Assembly (NCBI RefSeq): GCF_007904085.1
Contig: NZ_CP042326.1
Coordinates: 3,262,960-3,326,959 of the forward strand
Source: Euhalothece natronophila Z-M001
Lineage (GTDB): Bacteria > Cyanobacteriota > Cyanobacteriia > Cyanobacteriales > Rubidibacteraceae
Direction of reading: 5' to 3'
Length of the DNA stretch: 64,000 nt
This document shows, piece by piece, positions 43,574 to 52,852 of this stretch. A program made the translations under genes and the position numbers. The notes under the pieces were generated by a model, which saw nothing but the letters and a program-made list of their open reading frames with translations, was not told the DNA's origin and made no database searches. Position 1 is the stretch's first letter, and each line of letters starts with the position of its first letter.

Positions 43574-45190
43574 ATGCGTGCCTTACTACTTTATCCTCTA
43601 TTTCCCGAAAGTTTTTGGTCTTTTAATAAAGCCATTGCCTTAGTTAATCGTAAAGCCTTTTTACCCCCTTTAGGCTTAATTACCGTTCCTGCAATTCTCC
43701 CCCAAGACTGGGACTTCAAGCTAGTTGACCGTAATGTGCGAGACGTAACAGAAGAAGAATGGGAATGGGCAGAAATCGTCATTGTTTCGGCAATGATTGT
43801 CCAAAAAGAAGACTTTAACGCCCAAATTCAGGAAGCAAAACGGCGAGGAAAACCTGTGGCTGTTGGGGGTCCCTATCCCACGGCTTTACCCCATGAAGCC
43901 CGAGAAAGTGGGGCAGATTATCTAGTGCTTGATGAAGGAGAAATTACCCTTCCGAAATTTGTAGAAGCATTGGAACGCGGAGAAACCAGCGGTGAATTTC
44001 GTGCCGAAGAAAAACCCGATGTCACTCAAACCCCAATTCCTCGCTATGACTTACTAGAATTGGAAGCCTACGACAACATGTCGGCACAATTCTCTCGGGG
44101 ATGTCCCTTTCAATGTGAATTTTGCGATATTATTGTTCTCTATGGGCGGAAACCACGGACGAAGACCCCTGAACAATTCCTTGCTGAATTAGAAACTCTT
44201 TACCAACTGGGATGGCAACGTAGCATCTTTGTGGTAGATGATAACTTCATTGGGAATAAGCGCAATGTGAAGTTATTGTTGCGAGAGTTAAAGACTTGGA
44301 TGGTAGAAAGAAATTATCCCTTTACTCTCAACACTGAGGCTTCTGTGGATCTCGCCCAAGATCCAGAGTTGATGGAGTTAATGGTGGAGGCGAATTTTAA
44401 TTCTGTCTTCCTGGGAATCGAAACCCCTGATGAAGAAAGTTTAGCCTTAACCAAAAAACATCAAAATACCCGTGATCCCCTTTCGGAATCGGTGAAAACA
44501 ATTATGCGCTATGGCTTACGAGTGACAGCAGGCTTTATTATTGGTTTCGATGGGGAGAAACCAAGAGCCGGAGAACGCATTGTTCAATTTGTGAATAATA
44601 CCTCGATTACTCTGGCGATGTTCAGTATGTTGCAAGCCCTCCCCGATACAGGGTTATGGAATCGTTTGCAACGAGAAGGACGGATGCTAGGAGACAGTGC
44701 CAATATTAATCAAACCACTTTGATGAATTTTTCCCCTACTCGTCCTATTGAAGATATTGCTAAGGAGTATATTGAGGCGTTTTGGGAGTTATATGATCCG
44801 CAAAATTATCTCGATCGCGCTTACAATCAATTTCTCCTCATTGGCGAACCCAAGCATAAGCGAAAGTCTCGCAAGATAGACTTTGTCACCCTTCGCGCTA
44901 TGGCAATTGTCTTTTGGCGGCAAGGGGTATTACGGAAAACTCGCTGGACATTTTGGAAATATCTGTTCCATATTTATCGCGCGAAACCCAAACTCTGGGG
45001 AAGTTACCTCTCTCTGTGCGCTTTAGGAGAACATTTCTTAGCCTATCGTGAACTGGTGAAAGAAAAAATCGAAGCCCAGTTAGACGCATATTTGAAAGCT
45101 AAAGCAAGTCAAGAAACAGCAGAGGCTACTTCTGAAACGCCAGAGTTAACGGTTACCAGCAGCGATCGCGAACATAATTCCGCCGCTTAA
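43574..45190 (+). CDS. B12-binding radical SAM protein (DUF4070 type)
   Basis: The 538-residue protein has an N-terminal cobalamin-binding-like domain (VNRKAFLPPLGLITVPAIL, VAVGGPYPTALPHEA). A radical SAM domain with RGCPFQCEFC (CxxxCxxC) and DDNFIGNKRNVK, then DUF4070 (NINQTTLMNFSPTRPIEDI, YDPQNYLDRAY), and a Lys/Glu-rich tail follow. The closest known role in this group is HpnP hopanoid 2-methylase, but many cyanobacteria have a uniform member of unknown function that reads like this one. ATG 43574. Confidence 0.85.
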   Translation: MRALLLYPLFPESFWSFNKAIALVNRKAFLPPLGLITVPAILPQDWDFKLVDRNVRDVTEEEWEWAEIVIVSAMIVQKEDFNAQIQEAKRRGKPVAVGGPYPTALPHEARESGADYLVLDEGEITLPKFVEALERGETSGEFRAEEKPDVTQTPIPRYDLLELEAYDNMSAQFSRGCPFQCEFCDIIVLYGRKPRTKTPEQFLAELETLYQLGWQRSIFVVDDNFIGNKRNVKLLLRELKTWMVERNYPFTLNTEASVDLAQDPELMELMVEANFNSVFLGIETPDEESLALTKKHQNTRDPLSESVKTIMRYGLRVTAGFIIGFDGEKPRAGERIVQFVNNTSITLAMFSMLQALPDTGLWNRLQREGRMLGDSANINQTTLMNFSPTRPIEDIAKEYIEAFWELYDPQNYLDRAYNQFLLIGEPKHKRKSRKIDFVTLRAMAIVFWRQGVLRKTRWTFWKYLFHIYRAKPKLWGSYLSLCALGEHFLAYRELVKEKIEAQLDAYLKAKASQETAEATSETPELTVTSSDREHNSAA

Positions 45191-45220
45191 GCCGTTTAAT
45201 GTAAAGATATGTTACAAAAT

Positions 45221-45250
45221 ACCGTCATGCTGTCTTAATGGCTTGACGGT
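45221..45250 (+). terminator. Hairpin after the radical SAM gene
   Basis: Perfect 7-bp inverted repeat accgtca/tgacggt (45221-45227 and 45244-45250) begins about 30 bp past the stop. There is no T tract, so it may be a weak terminator or an mRNA stabiliser. The ribbon-helix-helix gene starts 58 bp later, leaving room for its own promoter. Confidence 0.45.
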
Positions 45251-45307
45251 TATCAAAAACCTAGCTATAGTAGCAATCAATACCCGGGTACAACAAAAAT
45301 AAACGTT

Positions 45308-45667
45308 ATGTCAGATAAGCAAAAGGTTACGCTTTACATCCCACCAGATGTTCACCGACAGCTAAAAATAAAGGCTGCCACCAGTGCGAATACGATGTCA
45401 GACCTCGTTGAGCAGGCGGTAACCTTCTACCTTAACCATTCGGAAATAGTAGAAGAAGTGCAAGAGCAGAGACAAGGTCAGACCTATCGCATCTACGAAT
45501 GCCCAGAGTGTGAAAGCGCCCTGGTCATGCAAGAAGGTGAACTGAAAGCTCTCAAAGAGCAACCAACGGTGAAAGCTGATGAACTCACCACAGAACAAGT
45601 GGGTCAACGGGTAAAAGCAGCTAACCACTCCGACTCTCAAGACCAAGAACAATTGGTTCCCTGTTAA
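45308..45667 (+). CDS. Ribbon-helix-helix (CopG-like) protein
   Basis: The 119-residue protein opens with VTLYIPPDVHRQLKIKAATSANTMSDLVEQAV, a ribbon-helix-helix DNA-binding fold (residues 8-40). A CPECES segment and a polar Gln/Glu-rich tail ending in VPC follow. The position directly upstream of ycf46 parallels the Synechocystis slr0373-slr0374 stress operon, whose first gene encodes a protein of comparable size; the match is by gene order and is inferred. It could autoregulate the cluster. ATG 45308. Confidence 0.78.
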   Translation: MSDKQKVTLYIPPDVHRQLKIKAATSANTMSDLVEQAVTFYLNHSEIVEEVQEQRQGQTYRIYECPECESALVMQEGELKALKEQPTVKADELTTEQVGQRVKAANHSDSQDQEQLVPC

Positions 45668-45718
45668 GTAAACCCTAACCGCAAGGATAGGACTGCACTA
45701 AGGATAAGGTTAAAAGCC

Positions 45719-47227
45719 ATGCGCGAAGAGCTAGGTGTCTTAATTAAAGCTCAATATCCTCTGATTTATCTCGTCACTCCTGAAGAGGAGCGAGCTGAAC
45801 AAGCAATTGCAGAGATTGCCAACCAAGCCAAGTCTCGTTCAGTTTATGTCTGGACAGTAACCCAAGGCATTAAAGAGTACGGCCAAACTCAGCAAACTCC
45901 CCAGCGCAATACCGTATCTCCTGAGGCAGCTATCGAGTGGGTAGTTCGACAGAAGGAACCAGGGATTTATATCTTTAAGGATTTACATCCATTCATTGAC
46001 TCCCCTGCAACAACACGGTGGTTAAGGGACGCGATCGCGAGCTTTAAGGGAACAGACAAAATTATTGTTGTCATGTCACCTGTGCAAGAAGTTCCCACCG
46101 AACTCGAAAAAGAAGTTGTCGTTTTAGACTATCCTTTACCAGACTTAAATGAGTTGGAGGAAGTTCTAAACAAGCAACTCGAGAGAACAAATCATGGTCC
46201 TCTTGATCCGCAAGTTCGAGAAAAGCTCTTAAGAGCAACCTTAGGCTTAACCCGTGATGAAGCAGAAAAAGTTTACCGCAAGGTTTACGTAACCGCCGAA
46301 CGCTTCACAGAAGCAGAGGTGGAAGTGGTTCTCTCCGAGAAAAAGCAGCTAATTCGTCGTAATGGCATCCTAGAGTTTCTAGAAGAAGACGAAACCATAG
46401 ATAATATCGGTGGTTTAGAAGAACTGAAACGCTGGTTAACCTTACGCTCAGAAGCCTTTACGGAAAAAGCGAGAAACTATGGTCTTCCGCAACCGAAAGG
46501 GATGTTAATTCTCGGAGTGCCAGGGTGTGGTAAGTCTTTAACAGCAAAAACCACTTCTCGCTTATGGGGATTACCGCTGTTAAGATTAGATATGGGTCGC
46601 ATCTATGACGGCTCAACGGTAGGGCGTTCGGAAGCAAACCTCCGCAATGCGCTAAAAACCGCAGAATCCATTTCTCCTGCTATCCTATTTATTGATGAAC
46701 TTGATAAAGCCTTTTCAGGAAGTGCTGGTTCATCAGACTCCGATGGTGGAACATCTAGTCGGATCTTTGGGTCATTTCTAACTTGGATGCAGGAAAAAGA
46801 GTCGCCAGTTTTTGTAATGGCAACGGCTAACCGTGTGGAACGTTTACCTGGAGAATTTTTACGGAAGGGACGCTTTGATGAAATTTTCTTTGTGGATCTC
46901 CCTAATACTGAAGAAAGAGGCGATATTTTCCGTATTCACTTGACAAAACGACGTTCCGATATTTCTCGCTTCGACATCGATCAGTTAGCCAAATTATCAG
47001 AAGGATTTTCAGGGGCAGAGATTGAGCAAGCATTAGTCGCTGCAATGTATGATGCTTTCGCTCAAGACCGAGAGTTTACGCAACTTGATATTATTGCGGC
47101 TCTCAAGTCAACTCAACCACTGTCCCGAACGATGACCGAGCAGGTCAATGCACTACGAGAATGGGCGCATCAACGCGCACGACCTGCGTCATCCTCCGTG
47201 GCTGAATACCAGCGCATGGAGTTCTAA
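45719..47227 (+). CDS. ycf46: Ycf46-family AAA ATPase
   Basis: The 502-residue protein has the Ycf46 N-terminal domain (MREELGVLIKAQYPLIYLVT, VYVWTVTQGI) and a central C-terminal AAA module. That module has Walker A GVPGCGKS (266-273), Walker B ILFIDELDKAF (about 320-331), sensor-1 region VMATANRVERLP and an FSGAEIEQAL sensor-2 helix. Ycf46 is found in red-algal plastids and cyanobacteria. The Synechocystis homologue slr0374 is stress-inducible and linked to inorganic-carbon and redox responses. It lies 51 bp downstream of the ribbon-helix-helix gene and upstream of ycf35. Confidence 0.92.
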   Translation: MREELGVLIKAQYPLIYLVTPEEERAEQAIAEIANQAKSRSVYVWTVTQGIKEYGQTQQTPQRNTVSPEAAIEWVVRQKEPGIYIFKDLHPFIDSPATTRWLRDAIASFKGTDKIIVVMSPVQEVPTELEKEVVVLDYPLPDLNELEEVLNKQLERTNHGPLDPQVREKLLRATLGLTRDEAEKVYRKVYVTAERFTEAEVEVVLSEKKQLIRRNGILEFLEEDETIDNIGGLEELKRWLTLRSEAFTEKARNYGLPQPKGMLILGVPGCGKSLTAKTTSRLWGLPLLRLDMGRIYDGSTVGRSEANLRNALKTAESISPAILFIDELDKAFSGSAGSSDSDGGTSSRIFGSFLTWMQEKESPVFVMATANRVERLPGEFLRKGRFDEIFFVDLPNTEERGDIFRIHLTKRRSDISRFDIDQLAKLSEGFSGAEIEQALVAAMYDAFAQDREFTQLDIIAALKSTQPLSRTMTEQVNALREWAHQRARPASSSVAEYQRMEF

Positions 47228-47372
47228 CAGGCTTTCTCTCCTGCTACCAACAGGAGGAAAGACTAGCGACTTCGCTAGTTAACATAACCAAAAGTGATCG
47301 CAAATAATCTTAACATAACGCGATCGCGCTTTGTCAAAACACAGTTCACTTTCTATCTAGGAGGAAATCCCT

Positions 47373-47723
47373 ATGTCTCACTTTAGCACTCTCCGTACCA
47401 AAATCAGCGATGCCGAAGTTCTCAAGTCTTCCTTAAGCGACCTCGGTTTAACCGTTAAAACCAACGCTGACGTTCGTGGCTACAATGGTCAACGTCTCCG
47501 TGCTGATATCGTTGCTGAATTGGAAGGCGAATATGACTTAGGTTGGTCCGAAAACAGTGACGGAACTTTCGATCTCATCGCTGATCTCTGGGGCGTTGCT
47601 AAAAAGCACAATCAAACTGAGTTAATCAACTCTATTAACCAAAAATACGCAGTTAACAAAACCCTGTCTCAAGCGAAGCAACGTGGTCTTCAAAATGCGA
47701 ACGTCCAATTGGTGGTTCAGTAG
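47373..47723 (+). CDS. ycf35: Ycf35 / DUF1257 protein
   Basis: The 116-residue protein MSHFSTLRTKISDAEVLKS... with the block DLGWSENSDGTFDLIADLWG and a basic C-terminus (LSQAKQRGLQNANVQLVV) is the DUF1257/Ycf35 family, conserved in cyanobacteria and plastids and of unknown function. The start has an aggagg site. A GCGATCGC-rich 145-bp spacer separates it from ycf46, suggesting either one operon or a separate promoter. A strong terminator follows at 47784-47812. Confidence 0.92.
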   Translation: MSHFSTLRTKISDAEVLKSSLSDLGLTVKTNADVRGYNGQRLRADIVAELEGEYDLGWSENSDGTFDLIADLWGVAKKHNQTELINSINQKYAVNKTLSQAKQRGLQNANVQLVVQ

Positions 47724-47783
47724 CATTTAAGTTGGTACAGACGTTTTAGACAGCGTCTCTACTGCGCGTTCCCAAGCTGCAAC

Positions 47784-47812
47784 GGGTTAACCATTTGGTT
47801 GACCCTTTTTTT
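47784..47812 (+). terminator. Rho-independent terminator after ycf35
   Basis: The inverted repeat gggttaacc-attt-ggttgaccc (47784-47805, one mismatch) is followed by a run of seven T (47806-47812). It lies 60 bp past the ycf35 stop. Its position also argues that cobK starts at 47829, because an upstream in-frame start would lie inside the terminator. Confidence 0.85.
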
Positions 47813-47828
47813 ATTTCATGGCGATTTG

Positions 47829-48587
47829 ATGAAACAAGTTTGGTTAATTGGTGGAACTCAAGAAAGTGCCAGTATTGCTGAGAAATTAGTAGCTAACAGT
47901 TGGCCCTGTGTGGTGACAGTAACAACGCAAAGCGCGATCGCGCTCTATCCAGACTCTGATTTAATCACCGTAAAAGTCGGGGCATTATCGAGAGAGGAAA
48001 TGGAGAGATTAATTGAAACCAAAAACATTGATCGCATTGTTGATGCCTCTCACCCCTATGCTGTGGAAATCTCAGAAAGCGCGATCGCGCTCTCCCAACA
48101 GTTTCATCTTCCCTACTTACGTTATGAACGTCCCCAAGTGACAGAACCCGATAATCAGCAGGTTATTACCCTCGATAGTTTCAAAACCCTTATTAACGGC
48201 GATTACCTTACCCAACAGCGAGTTCTACTAACCGTTGGTTACAAAGCATTACCCCAATTTCAATCTTGGCATGAGCAAGCCACATTATTTGCTCGTATTC
48301 TCCCCAGTGTTCTCTCTGTAGAAAAAGCCTTAGCAGCAGGATTTACTCAAAAACAACTTATTGCCCTGCGCCCGCCTGTCAGCTATCAACTAGAAAAAGC
48401 TCTCTGTGAACAATGGGAAATCTCTTTAATCGTCAGTAAAGCCTCAGGAAAAGCAGGGGGAGAAGACACCAAAAAAGCAGTGGCGAAAGCCCTCAATATC
48501 CCGTTAATTCTAATTCGTCGTCCTGAAGTGGTTTATCCGCAAAAAACCGATAAACTAGAAAATGTCGTCAACTTTTGTCATGAATAA
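47829..48587 (+). CDS. cobK: Precorrin-6A reductase
   Basis: ATG 47829 gives 252 residues. The protein begins MKQVWLIGGTQESASIAEKL with a GGT-x-E-(S/A) nucleotide loop, then IDRIVDASHPYAVEISESAI, LRYERP, LLTVGYKALPQF, ILPSVLSVEKAL and SKASGKAGGEDTKKAVAKAL, the ordered blocks of CobK/CbiJ. It reduces precorrin-6A (or the cobalt form) with NAD(P)H in cobalamin synthesis. No other cob genes are near. The DUF2470 gene starts two bases after its stop. Confidence 0.9.
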   Translation: MKQVWLIGGTQESASIAEKLVANSWPCVVTVTTQSAIALYPDSDLITVKVGALSREEMERLIETKNIDRIVDASHPYAVEISESAIALSQQFHLPYLRYERPQVTEPDNQQVITLDSFKTLINGDYLTQQRVLLTVGYKALPQFQSWHEQATLFARILPSVLSVEKALAAGFTQKQLIALRPPVSYQLEKALCEQWEISLIVSKASGKAGGEDTKKAVAKALNIPLILIRRPEVVYPQKTDKLENVVNFCHE

Positions 48588-48589
48588 AT

Positions 48590-48865
48590 ATGGCTGATCC
48601 CCTTACCCCTCAAATCAGCGATCGCATTTGTAAACACATGAATGAAGACCACAGCGACTCGGTACTTCTTTATGCCCAAACCTTCGGGAAAACCCCTGAA
48701 GCTGAAGCAGCAGTTCTCAATTCCATTGATAATGAGGGAATGAATCTTGTTGCCACCGTTGACGGAAAAGAAGTTCCCGTCCGCGTTACTTTTGATCATT
48801 CCCTGCAAGACTCAGAAGATGCTCACCACACCTTAATTGCTATGGTGAAGCAAGCTAAAAAGTAA
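48590..48865 (+). CDS. DUF2470 domain protein
   Basis: The 91-residue protein is a single DUF2470 domain: ISDRICKHMNEDHSDSVLLYAQ with the conserved H-x-x-x-D-H and VPVRVTFDHSLQDSEDAHHTLIAMV. DUF2470 occurs as the C-terminal domain of HugZ-like haem oxygenases and of chloroplast GluTRBP, so a haem- or tetrapyrrole-linked role is plausible. Its two-base spacing after cobK points to co-transcription. ATG 48590. Confidence 0.88.
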   Translation: MADPLTPQISDRICKHMNEDHSDSVLLYAQTFGKTPEAEAAVLNSIDNEGMNLVATVDGKEVPVRVTFDHSLQDSEDAHHTLIAMVKQAKK

Positions 48866-48891
48866 AAAGTCAGGTTACAGTGATTCGATGA

Positions 48892-48970
48892 GTCATTAGT
48901 CATTAGTCATTAGTCATTGGTCATTGGTCATTAGTCATTAGTCATTAGTCATTAGTCATTGGTCATTGGT
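48892..48970. repeat. Tandem heptamer repeat (GTCATTA/GTCATTG)
   Basis: About eleven head-to-tail copies of GTCATTA or GTCATTG fill these 79 bases, directly after the DUF2470 gene. This is the short tandemly repeated repetitive type known in cyanobacteria, not a CRISPR array: the unit is only seven bases and there are no spacers. A related tail is seen near 39019-39054 and degenerate reverse-complement copies at 52794-52841. Confidence 0.9.
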
Positions 48971-49037
48971 TTACCAACAACAAAGGACGAAGGACAAACA
49001 ACACCGAATCAACTGTAACAAAATTTTACAGTAAATT

Positions 49038-50081
49038 TTATTTGTTCCTTTCCCGATAAGTCTGATAGGAGATATAAGCCTGATCGGCATCATAAAGATG
49101 ACATTCATCAACAATATCTTTCATCATCTCCCAAGAAAAATCTCGTATCTGTAGATACTCTCCCCAGTTTTCGGTCAAACTCTCATGGGCGAGACGTAAA
49201 TTATAAGCTGGAATCGCCACAGAAAGATGATGGGGAATATGGACATTAATATCGTGGCAAAGAAATTCAATCCAGCGGGGATAATTGCAATGAACCGTTC
49301 CGCATAATTGAGATTCGACTTCATTCCAATTCTTTTCATCACGAAATGGAATTTCTTGATCCGTATGATGAACTAAGGTAAACGTACTCATCCAGAAATG
49401 ATAAACCAGCCAAGGCATTAACCAGAACTTTACTACTCCCCAAATACCAGTAGTTAGGTACAAAGTAGGAAAGAAAATCAGAGCAAACATCGCCACCACT
49501 GCAACGGATAACTTAACTCTTTTCTGTTCCCGAGGTGGCACTTCCGCAGGATTAAAGTGAAATCGTAGCCAGTGCAGAATTGAGGATAGCCACCATAAAC
49601 GTCCTCGGAATAGACCATAGAAAAAGCGTAGGGGTTGCGGGGTTTGTTCATATTCCTCCACAAACCAAGGATGCCAAGCATTATCCACCATTAACTTATT
49701 TGTGTGTTGATGATGGAGATTATGCAAAACACGCCAACTATGGAAAGGATAGATCAAAGGCAGTAAGAAAATATGACCGACAACATCATTCACCCAAGGT
49801 TTTTTAGCAAAAGAACGATGTCCACAGTCATGGGCAATAACAAACCATCCTGTTAAAGCTGTTCCTGTGAAAACCCAAGCAAAAGGGAGAAGAAACCAAG
49901 GGGAATAGGCAATAGCGCTATAGCCAAATACGGCGGCAAGAACACTTGTTAAGGCAGAGAACCACGCTTTGCGGGGATTTTTTTGAAAGCACTCTTTCGG
50001 AAGGGTTTTGACAATATCTCGTAAGCGAGTGTCTGGAGGGATAGAGGTATCTTTTGCTGTTTTCCCAATCGTTGTTGTCAT
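49038..50081 (-). CDS. desA: Acyl-lipid Delta-12 fatty acid desaturase
   Basis: The 347-residue protein has four to five membrane segments and the three di-iron histidine boxes: HDCGH (84-88), HNLHH (120-124) and HIPHH near 285. [13 protein letters not shown] and the surrounding sequence match DesA-type omega-6 (Delta-12) desaturases of cyanobacteria rather than DesB or DesC. It adds the second double bond to lipid-bound C18 chains, important for cold and light tolerance. Ferredoxin is the electron donor. ATG at 50081. Confidence 0.9.
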   Translation of the reverse strand: MTTTIGKTAKDTSIPPDTRLRDIVKTLPKECFQKNPRKAWFSALTSVLAAVFGYSAIAYSPWFLLPFAWVFTGTALTGWFVIAHDCGHRSFAKKPWVNDVVGHIFLLPLIYPFHSWRVLHNLHHQHTNKLMVDNAWHPWFVEEYEQTPQPLRFFYGLFRGRLWWLSSILHWLRFHFNPAEVPPREQKRVKLSVAVVAMFALIFFPTLYLTTGIWGVVKFWLMPWLVYHFWMSTFTLVHHTDQEIPFRDEKNWNEVESQLCGTVHCNYPRWIEFLCHDINVHIPHHLSVAIPAYNLRLAHESLTENWGEYLQIRDFSWEMMKDIVDECHLYDADQAYISYQTYRERNK

Positions 50082-50263
50082 GTAATTAGTTAAAATCTCC
50101 TAAAAATAGATTGTATATTTCAAAATCGTCTTTGATTATCGAATTTTGCTAGTTAAGCTCATGGATAATCTTTTTCTTATGTGTTAAGGCTTAAACTTAT
50201 TATCTTAATAAAGCTTAACATTACTAGCATGACAGACAGAGAACAAGGTGGCAACTATTAGGC

Positions 50264-50293
50264 AAAAAAACCCTCTCTTAAGTGTAGAGAGGG
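50264..50293 (-). terminator. Rho-independent terminator of ndk
   Basis: On the minus strand a perfect 8-bp stem CCCTCTCT/AGAGAGGG (50286-50293 and 50271-50278) with a 7-nt loop is followed by seven T (50264-50270). It begins 18 bp after the ndk stop and is a textbook intrinsic terminator. Confidence 0.93.
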
Positions 50294-50310
50294 CTTAATG
50301 AAAAAAAGGA

Positions 50311-50760
50311 CTATTCGTAAATCCAATTTTGAAGAGCTGGTTTCCAGGTGGTGAGTTCCGACTCCTCAAACCAGAGAGCAATTTCTCTTTGTGCAGTTTC
50401 CACAGCATCAGAGCCATGAATTAAATTCCGCCCAATACTGATGCCATAATCACCGCGAATCGTTCCAGGTTCGGCAGTAAGCGGATTAGTTGCCCCAATA
50501 ATTTTTCTGGCGGAAGCGACAACGCCTTCCCCTTCCCAAACCGTAGCAACTACAGGCGCAGAAGTAATAAATTCAACTAAGTTGCCAAAGAAAGGTTTAT
50601 CACTGTGAACGTCATAGTGTTTTTCGGCAAGTTCCCGAGAGACGTTCATCATTTTCATAGCGACAAGATTAAAGCCTTTTTGCTCTAAACGCTTGACGAT
50701 TTCTCCCGTTAAGCCCCGTTGTACGCCATCAGGCTTAATCATAATAAATGTCCGTTCCAA
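50311..50760 (-). CDS. ndk: Nucleoside diphosphate kinase
   Basis: The 149-residue protein has the full Ndk sequence: [25 protein letters not shown]-like region read here as [18 protein letters not shown], and [13 protein letters not shown] with the phosphorylated His115. It transfers phosphate between nucleoside di- and triphosphates. Length is standard. It stands alone with its own terminator and an adjacent A/T-rich leader. ATG 50760. Confidence 0.97.
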   Translation of the reverse strand: MERTFIMIKPDGVQRGLTGEIVKRLEQKGFNLVAMKMMNVSRELAEKHYDVHSDKPFFGNLVEFITSAPVVATVWEGEGVVASARKIIGATNPLTAEPGTIRGDYGISIGRNLIHGSDAVETAQREIALWFEESELTTWKPALQNWIYE

Positions 50761-50839
50761 GATAATCTCCTTATGCCTTTACGAAACGATATACCACTCC
50801 ACAGGTTATATCATTTTGGGGGCTATCGGGTTTTCTAAT

Positions 50840-51985
50840 TTAATTAAATAGGTTAGAAATGACAGTTTCTCGCTCTTGTGGGGACTTTTCTCCCCAATGC
50901 CAGAGGCTTTCATAAAAGAAGAAGGAAACCCCATCAAAATCGCGATCGCGCACTGCTTTAACTTGTTTAGAAACCATTTCTATGGGGGTGGGATTATCTT
51001 TCAAACCACTTAAAATGCCAACCGCAAAGGGAATATGATCCTTGGCTAATTCAACTTCAGTTCTCTCTAATTCAGAATTAAACTGTTCTAAATCGCGACG
51101 ATAAACCTGTAAAACTAATTCTTCAACATAGCCTTTTCTTTCCCAAGTAAACCAGTCTTGAAGCGAACTAGGTAACGAAAAATGTAGCGGATTAGGAGAA
51201 ACTGAAACTAAACAATTAGGATTAGTTGCTTTAATCGTATGAAACAGCTTTTCCATAAACTGATTTAATTGATCAGCACGCCAGCGCACCCAAAAGGTTT
51301 CCCGAGGATCTTCTGGAGGATTAGCATTAATTTCTGTTTGATATAGTTCCTTTGTATAATCGTCATACCCAAATTCCACAGATAAGGCAAAATGATCATC
51401 AAATTGAATCCCATCTACGTCATAATTTCCCACAATTTCTGTAACTAAATCCAGAATAAACTCTTGTACCTCAGGATGAAAGGGATTCAGCCAAACAATT
51501 TCATCTTCTCCTTTCATTTCAATTTGCGTTCCATCTTGGCGTTGAGTTAACCATTCCGGGTGTTGCTGGGCTAAAGCTGAGTCTGCAGGAGCCATAAAGC
51601 CAAATTCAAACCAAGGAATTACTCTCATTCCTGCTTCATGCCCTTTTGCAATTACCTCTGCTAACATATCCCGAGATTCCAATCCCGAAATTGGATACAC
51701 TTTTTCTCCATAAACTTCTTCAGTAATTTGACTGGGATAAAGAGAATATCCGCCTTGCCAAACCGTGGGATAGAGAGTATTAAAATTCAACTTTTCTAAA
51801 CGATTAATTGCCTCATCTAATGCGGAAGTGGAAAATAATATTTCACTATCAATATTCGTAAGCCAAGTTCCCCGTATTTCTGAACGTTCTGACATTGAAT
51901 AACTATTGGCTACTGTTTGTAAAGTCAATAAAACACTTGCCATGATAGCGAGAAAAATTATTATTTTTTGCTGTTTCTTCAACAT
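50840..51985 (-). CDS. GH10-like (DUF187/YngK-type) putative glycoside hydrolase
   Basis: The 381-residue protein has an N-terminal hydrophobic segment (IIIFLAIMASVLLTLQTVA), a signal peptide or anchor, then SEIRGTWLTNIDSEILFS and LNFNTLYPTVWQGGYSLYPS. Further segments are VIPWFEFGFMAP, WLNPFHPEVQEFILDLV and YDVDGIQFDDHFAL, the blocks of the PF02638 TIM-barrel family. Members act on glycans, possibly cell-wall or exopolysaccharide material, but specificity is untested. It would act outside the cytoplasm. ATG 51985. Confidence 0.85.
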   Translation of the reverse strand: MLKKQQKIIIFLAIMASVLLTLQTVANSYSMSERSEIRGTWLTNIDSEILFSTSALDEAINRLEKLNFNTLYPTVWQGGYSLYPSQITEEVYGEKVYPISGLESRDMLAEVIAKGHEAGMRVIPWFEFGFMAPADSALAQQHPEWLTQRQDGTQIEMKGEDEIVWLNPFHPEVQEFILDLVTEIVGNYDVDGIQFDDHFALSVEFGYDDYTKELYQTEINANPPEDPRETFWVRWRADQLNQFMEKLFHTIKATNPNCLVSVSPNPLHFSLPSSLQDWFTWERKGYVEELVLQVYRRDLEQFNSELERTEVELAKDHIPFAVGILSGLKDNPTPIEMVSKQVKAVRDRDFDGVSFFFYESLWHWGEKSPQERETVISNLFN

Positions 51986-52072
51986 TCTATTTCATCAACA
52001 ATTATTAGCGGGACAACTTCAGATATCGTTAACACAATTATCACCTCGCTATTGTACTTTAATTTCTTGAAT

Positions 52073-52717
52073 TTAGTATTCATAATACTGTTCTACTAAT
52101 TCTTGTAAACTAGCTACTTTCACTCCCTTCCCCACAACTTCTACTTGCCATTGATTTTCCTGACGATAAATTTCTGCTAAAATCATGCCTGTATCATCTT
52201 TAAAATCATCATGGCTTAAATCATAAGAAGCAATTTCTTCCTCATGCTCTAAATCTACTAAACGGACATGGGCATTTTCTAGTTGTCCTAAATTTTGACG
52301 GCGAGAAGCAGCCTCATAGATATTTGTAAAGATAACTAACCTTTTAATCCGTTTTGGCACTTGGGGGAGCGTTACTAAAATTTGTTCCTTATCATGGATT
52401 TCTGTTTCATCTTCATCCTCATGTTTTTCGGTGGCTACTGGGGTAATATTTTCTCCTGTTAAATTATCCCCTAAATGACTAATTGCTCCGGAAGGATGGG
52501 TTAAGTTGCCATAATAAACGACATCACTACTTTTTTCTATTTTACCTGCTTCGTTTAAGCATAACACTGAAATATCTAAATCTAAATCTGATTGAAATAT
52601 TTTTTTCAGTCCTTTTTTTTGCCTTACTTCCCAACGTAATCCACAGAGAAGAACATTTAATCCGGGGGCTTGCTTTCTAAGAGAAAATTTTTGTCCAGTT
52701 GTTAATTGAATTCCCAT
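52073..52717 (-). CDS. TerD-family stress protein
   Basis: The 214-residue protein carries the TerD domain: LNVLLCGLRWEV, FQSDLDLDISVLCL with the acidic calcium-binding stretch, VVYYGNLTHPSGAISHLGDNLTGE, and IVIFTNIYEA-type strand read as LVIFTNIYEA, ending VASLQELVEQY. TerD proteins bind calcium and respond to tellurite and other stress, but the mechanism is unsettled. An acidic insert (EKHEDEDETEIHD) interrupts the domain. It stands alone, not in a ter cluster. ATG 52717. Confidence 0.88.
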   Translation of the reverse strand: MGIQLTTGQKFSLRKQAPGLNVLLCGLRWEVRQKKGLKKIFQSDLDLDISVLCLNEAGKIEKSSDVVYYGNLTHPSGAISHLGDNLTGENITPVATEKHEDEDETEIHDKEQILVTLPQVPKRIKRLVIFTNIYEAASRRQNLGQLENAHVRLVDLEHEEEIASYDLSHDDFKDDTGMILAEIYRQENQWQVEVVGKGVKVASLQELVEQYYEY

Positions 52718-52793
52718 TTTTTCCTTGTATATAACTTAACTAATAACTCTAGCAGTTTTCACGCTTCTTGAGATTTTTGTCCTTTATAAATAA

Positions 52794-52841
52794 ACCAATG
52801 ACCAATAACTAATGACAAATGACTAATAACTAATGACTAAC
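52794..52841. repeat. Degenerate heptamer-type repeat
   Basis: The stretch consists of loosely repeated aatgacc, aataacta, aatgaca and aatgacta units, the reverse complement of the GTCATTR heptamers at 48892-48970. It lies between the TerD gene start and the antiporter stop and looks like an old relic of the same repeat family. Confidence 0.6.
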
Positions 52842-52852
52842 AAACACCATAC

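Noticed and set aside
48892..48970. Possible CRISPR array
   Set aside because: Repeats are only seven bases, contiguous and without spacers, and no cas gene is present; it is a simple tandem repeat.
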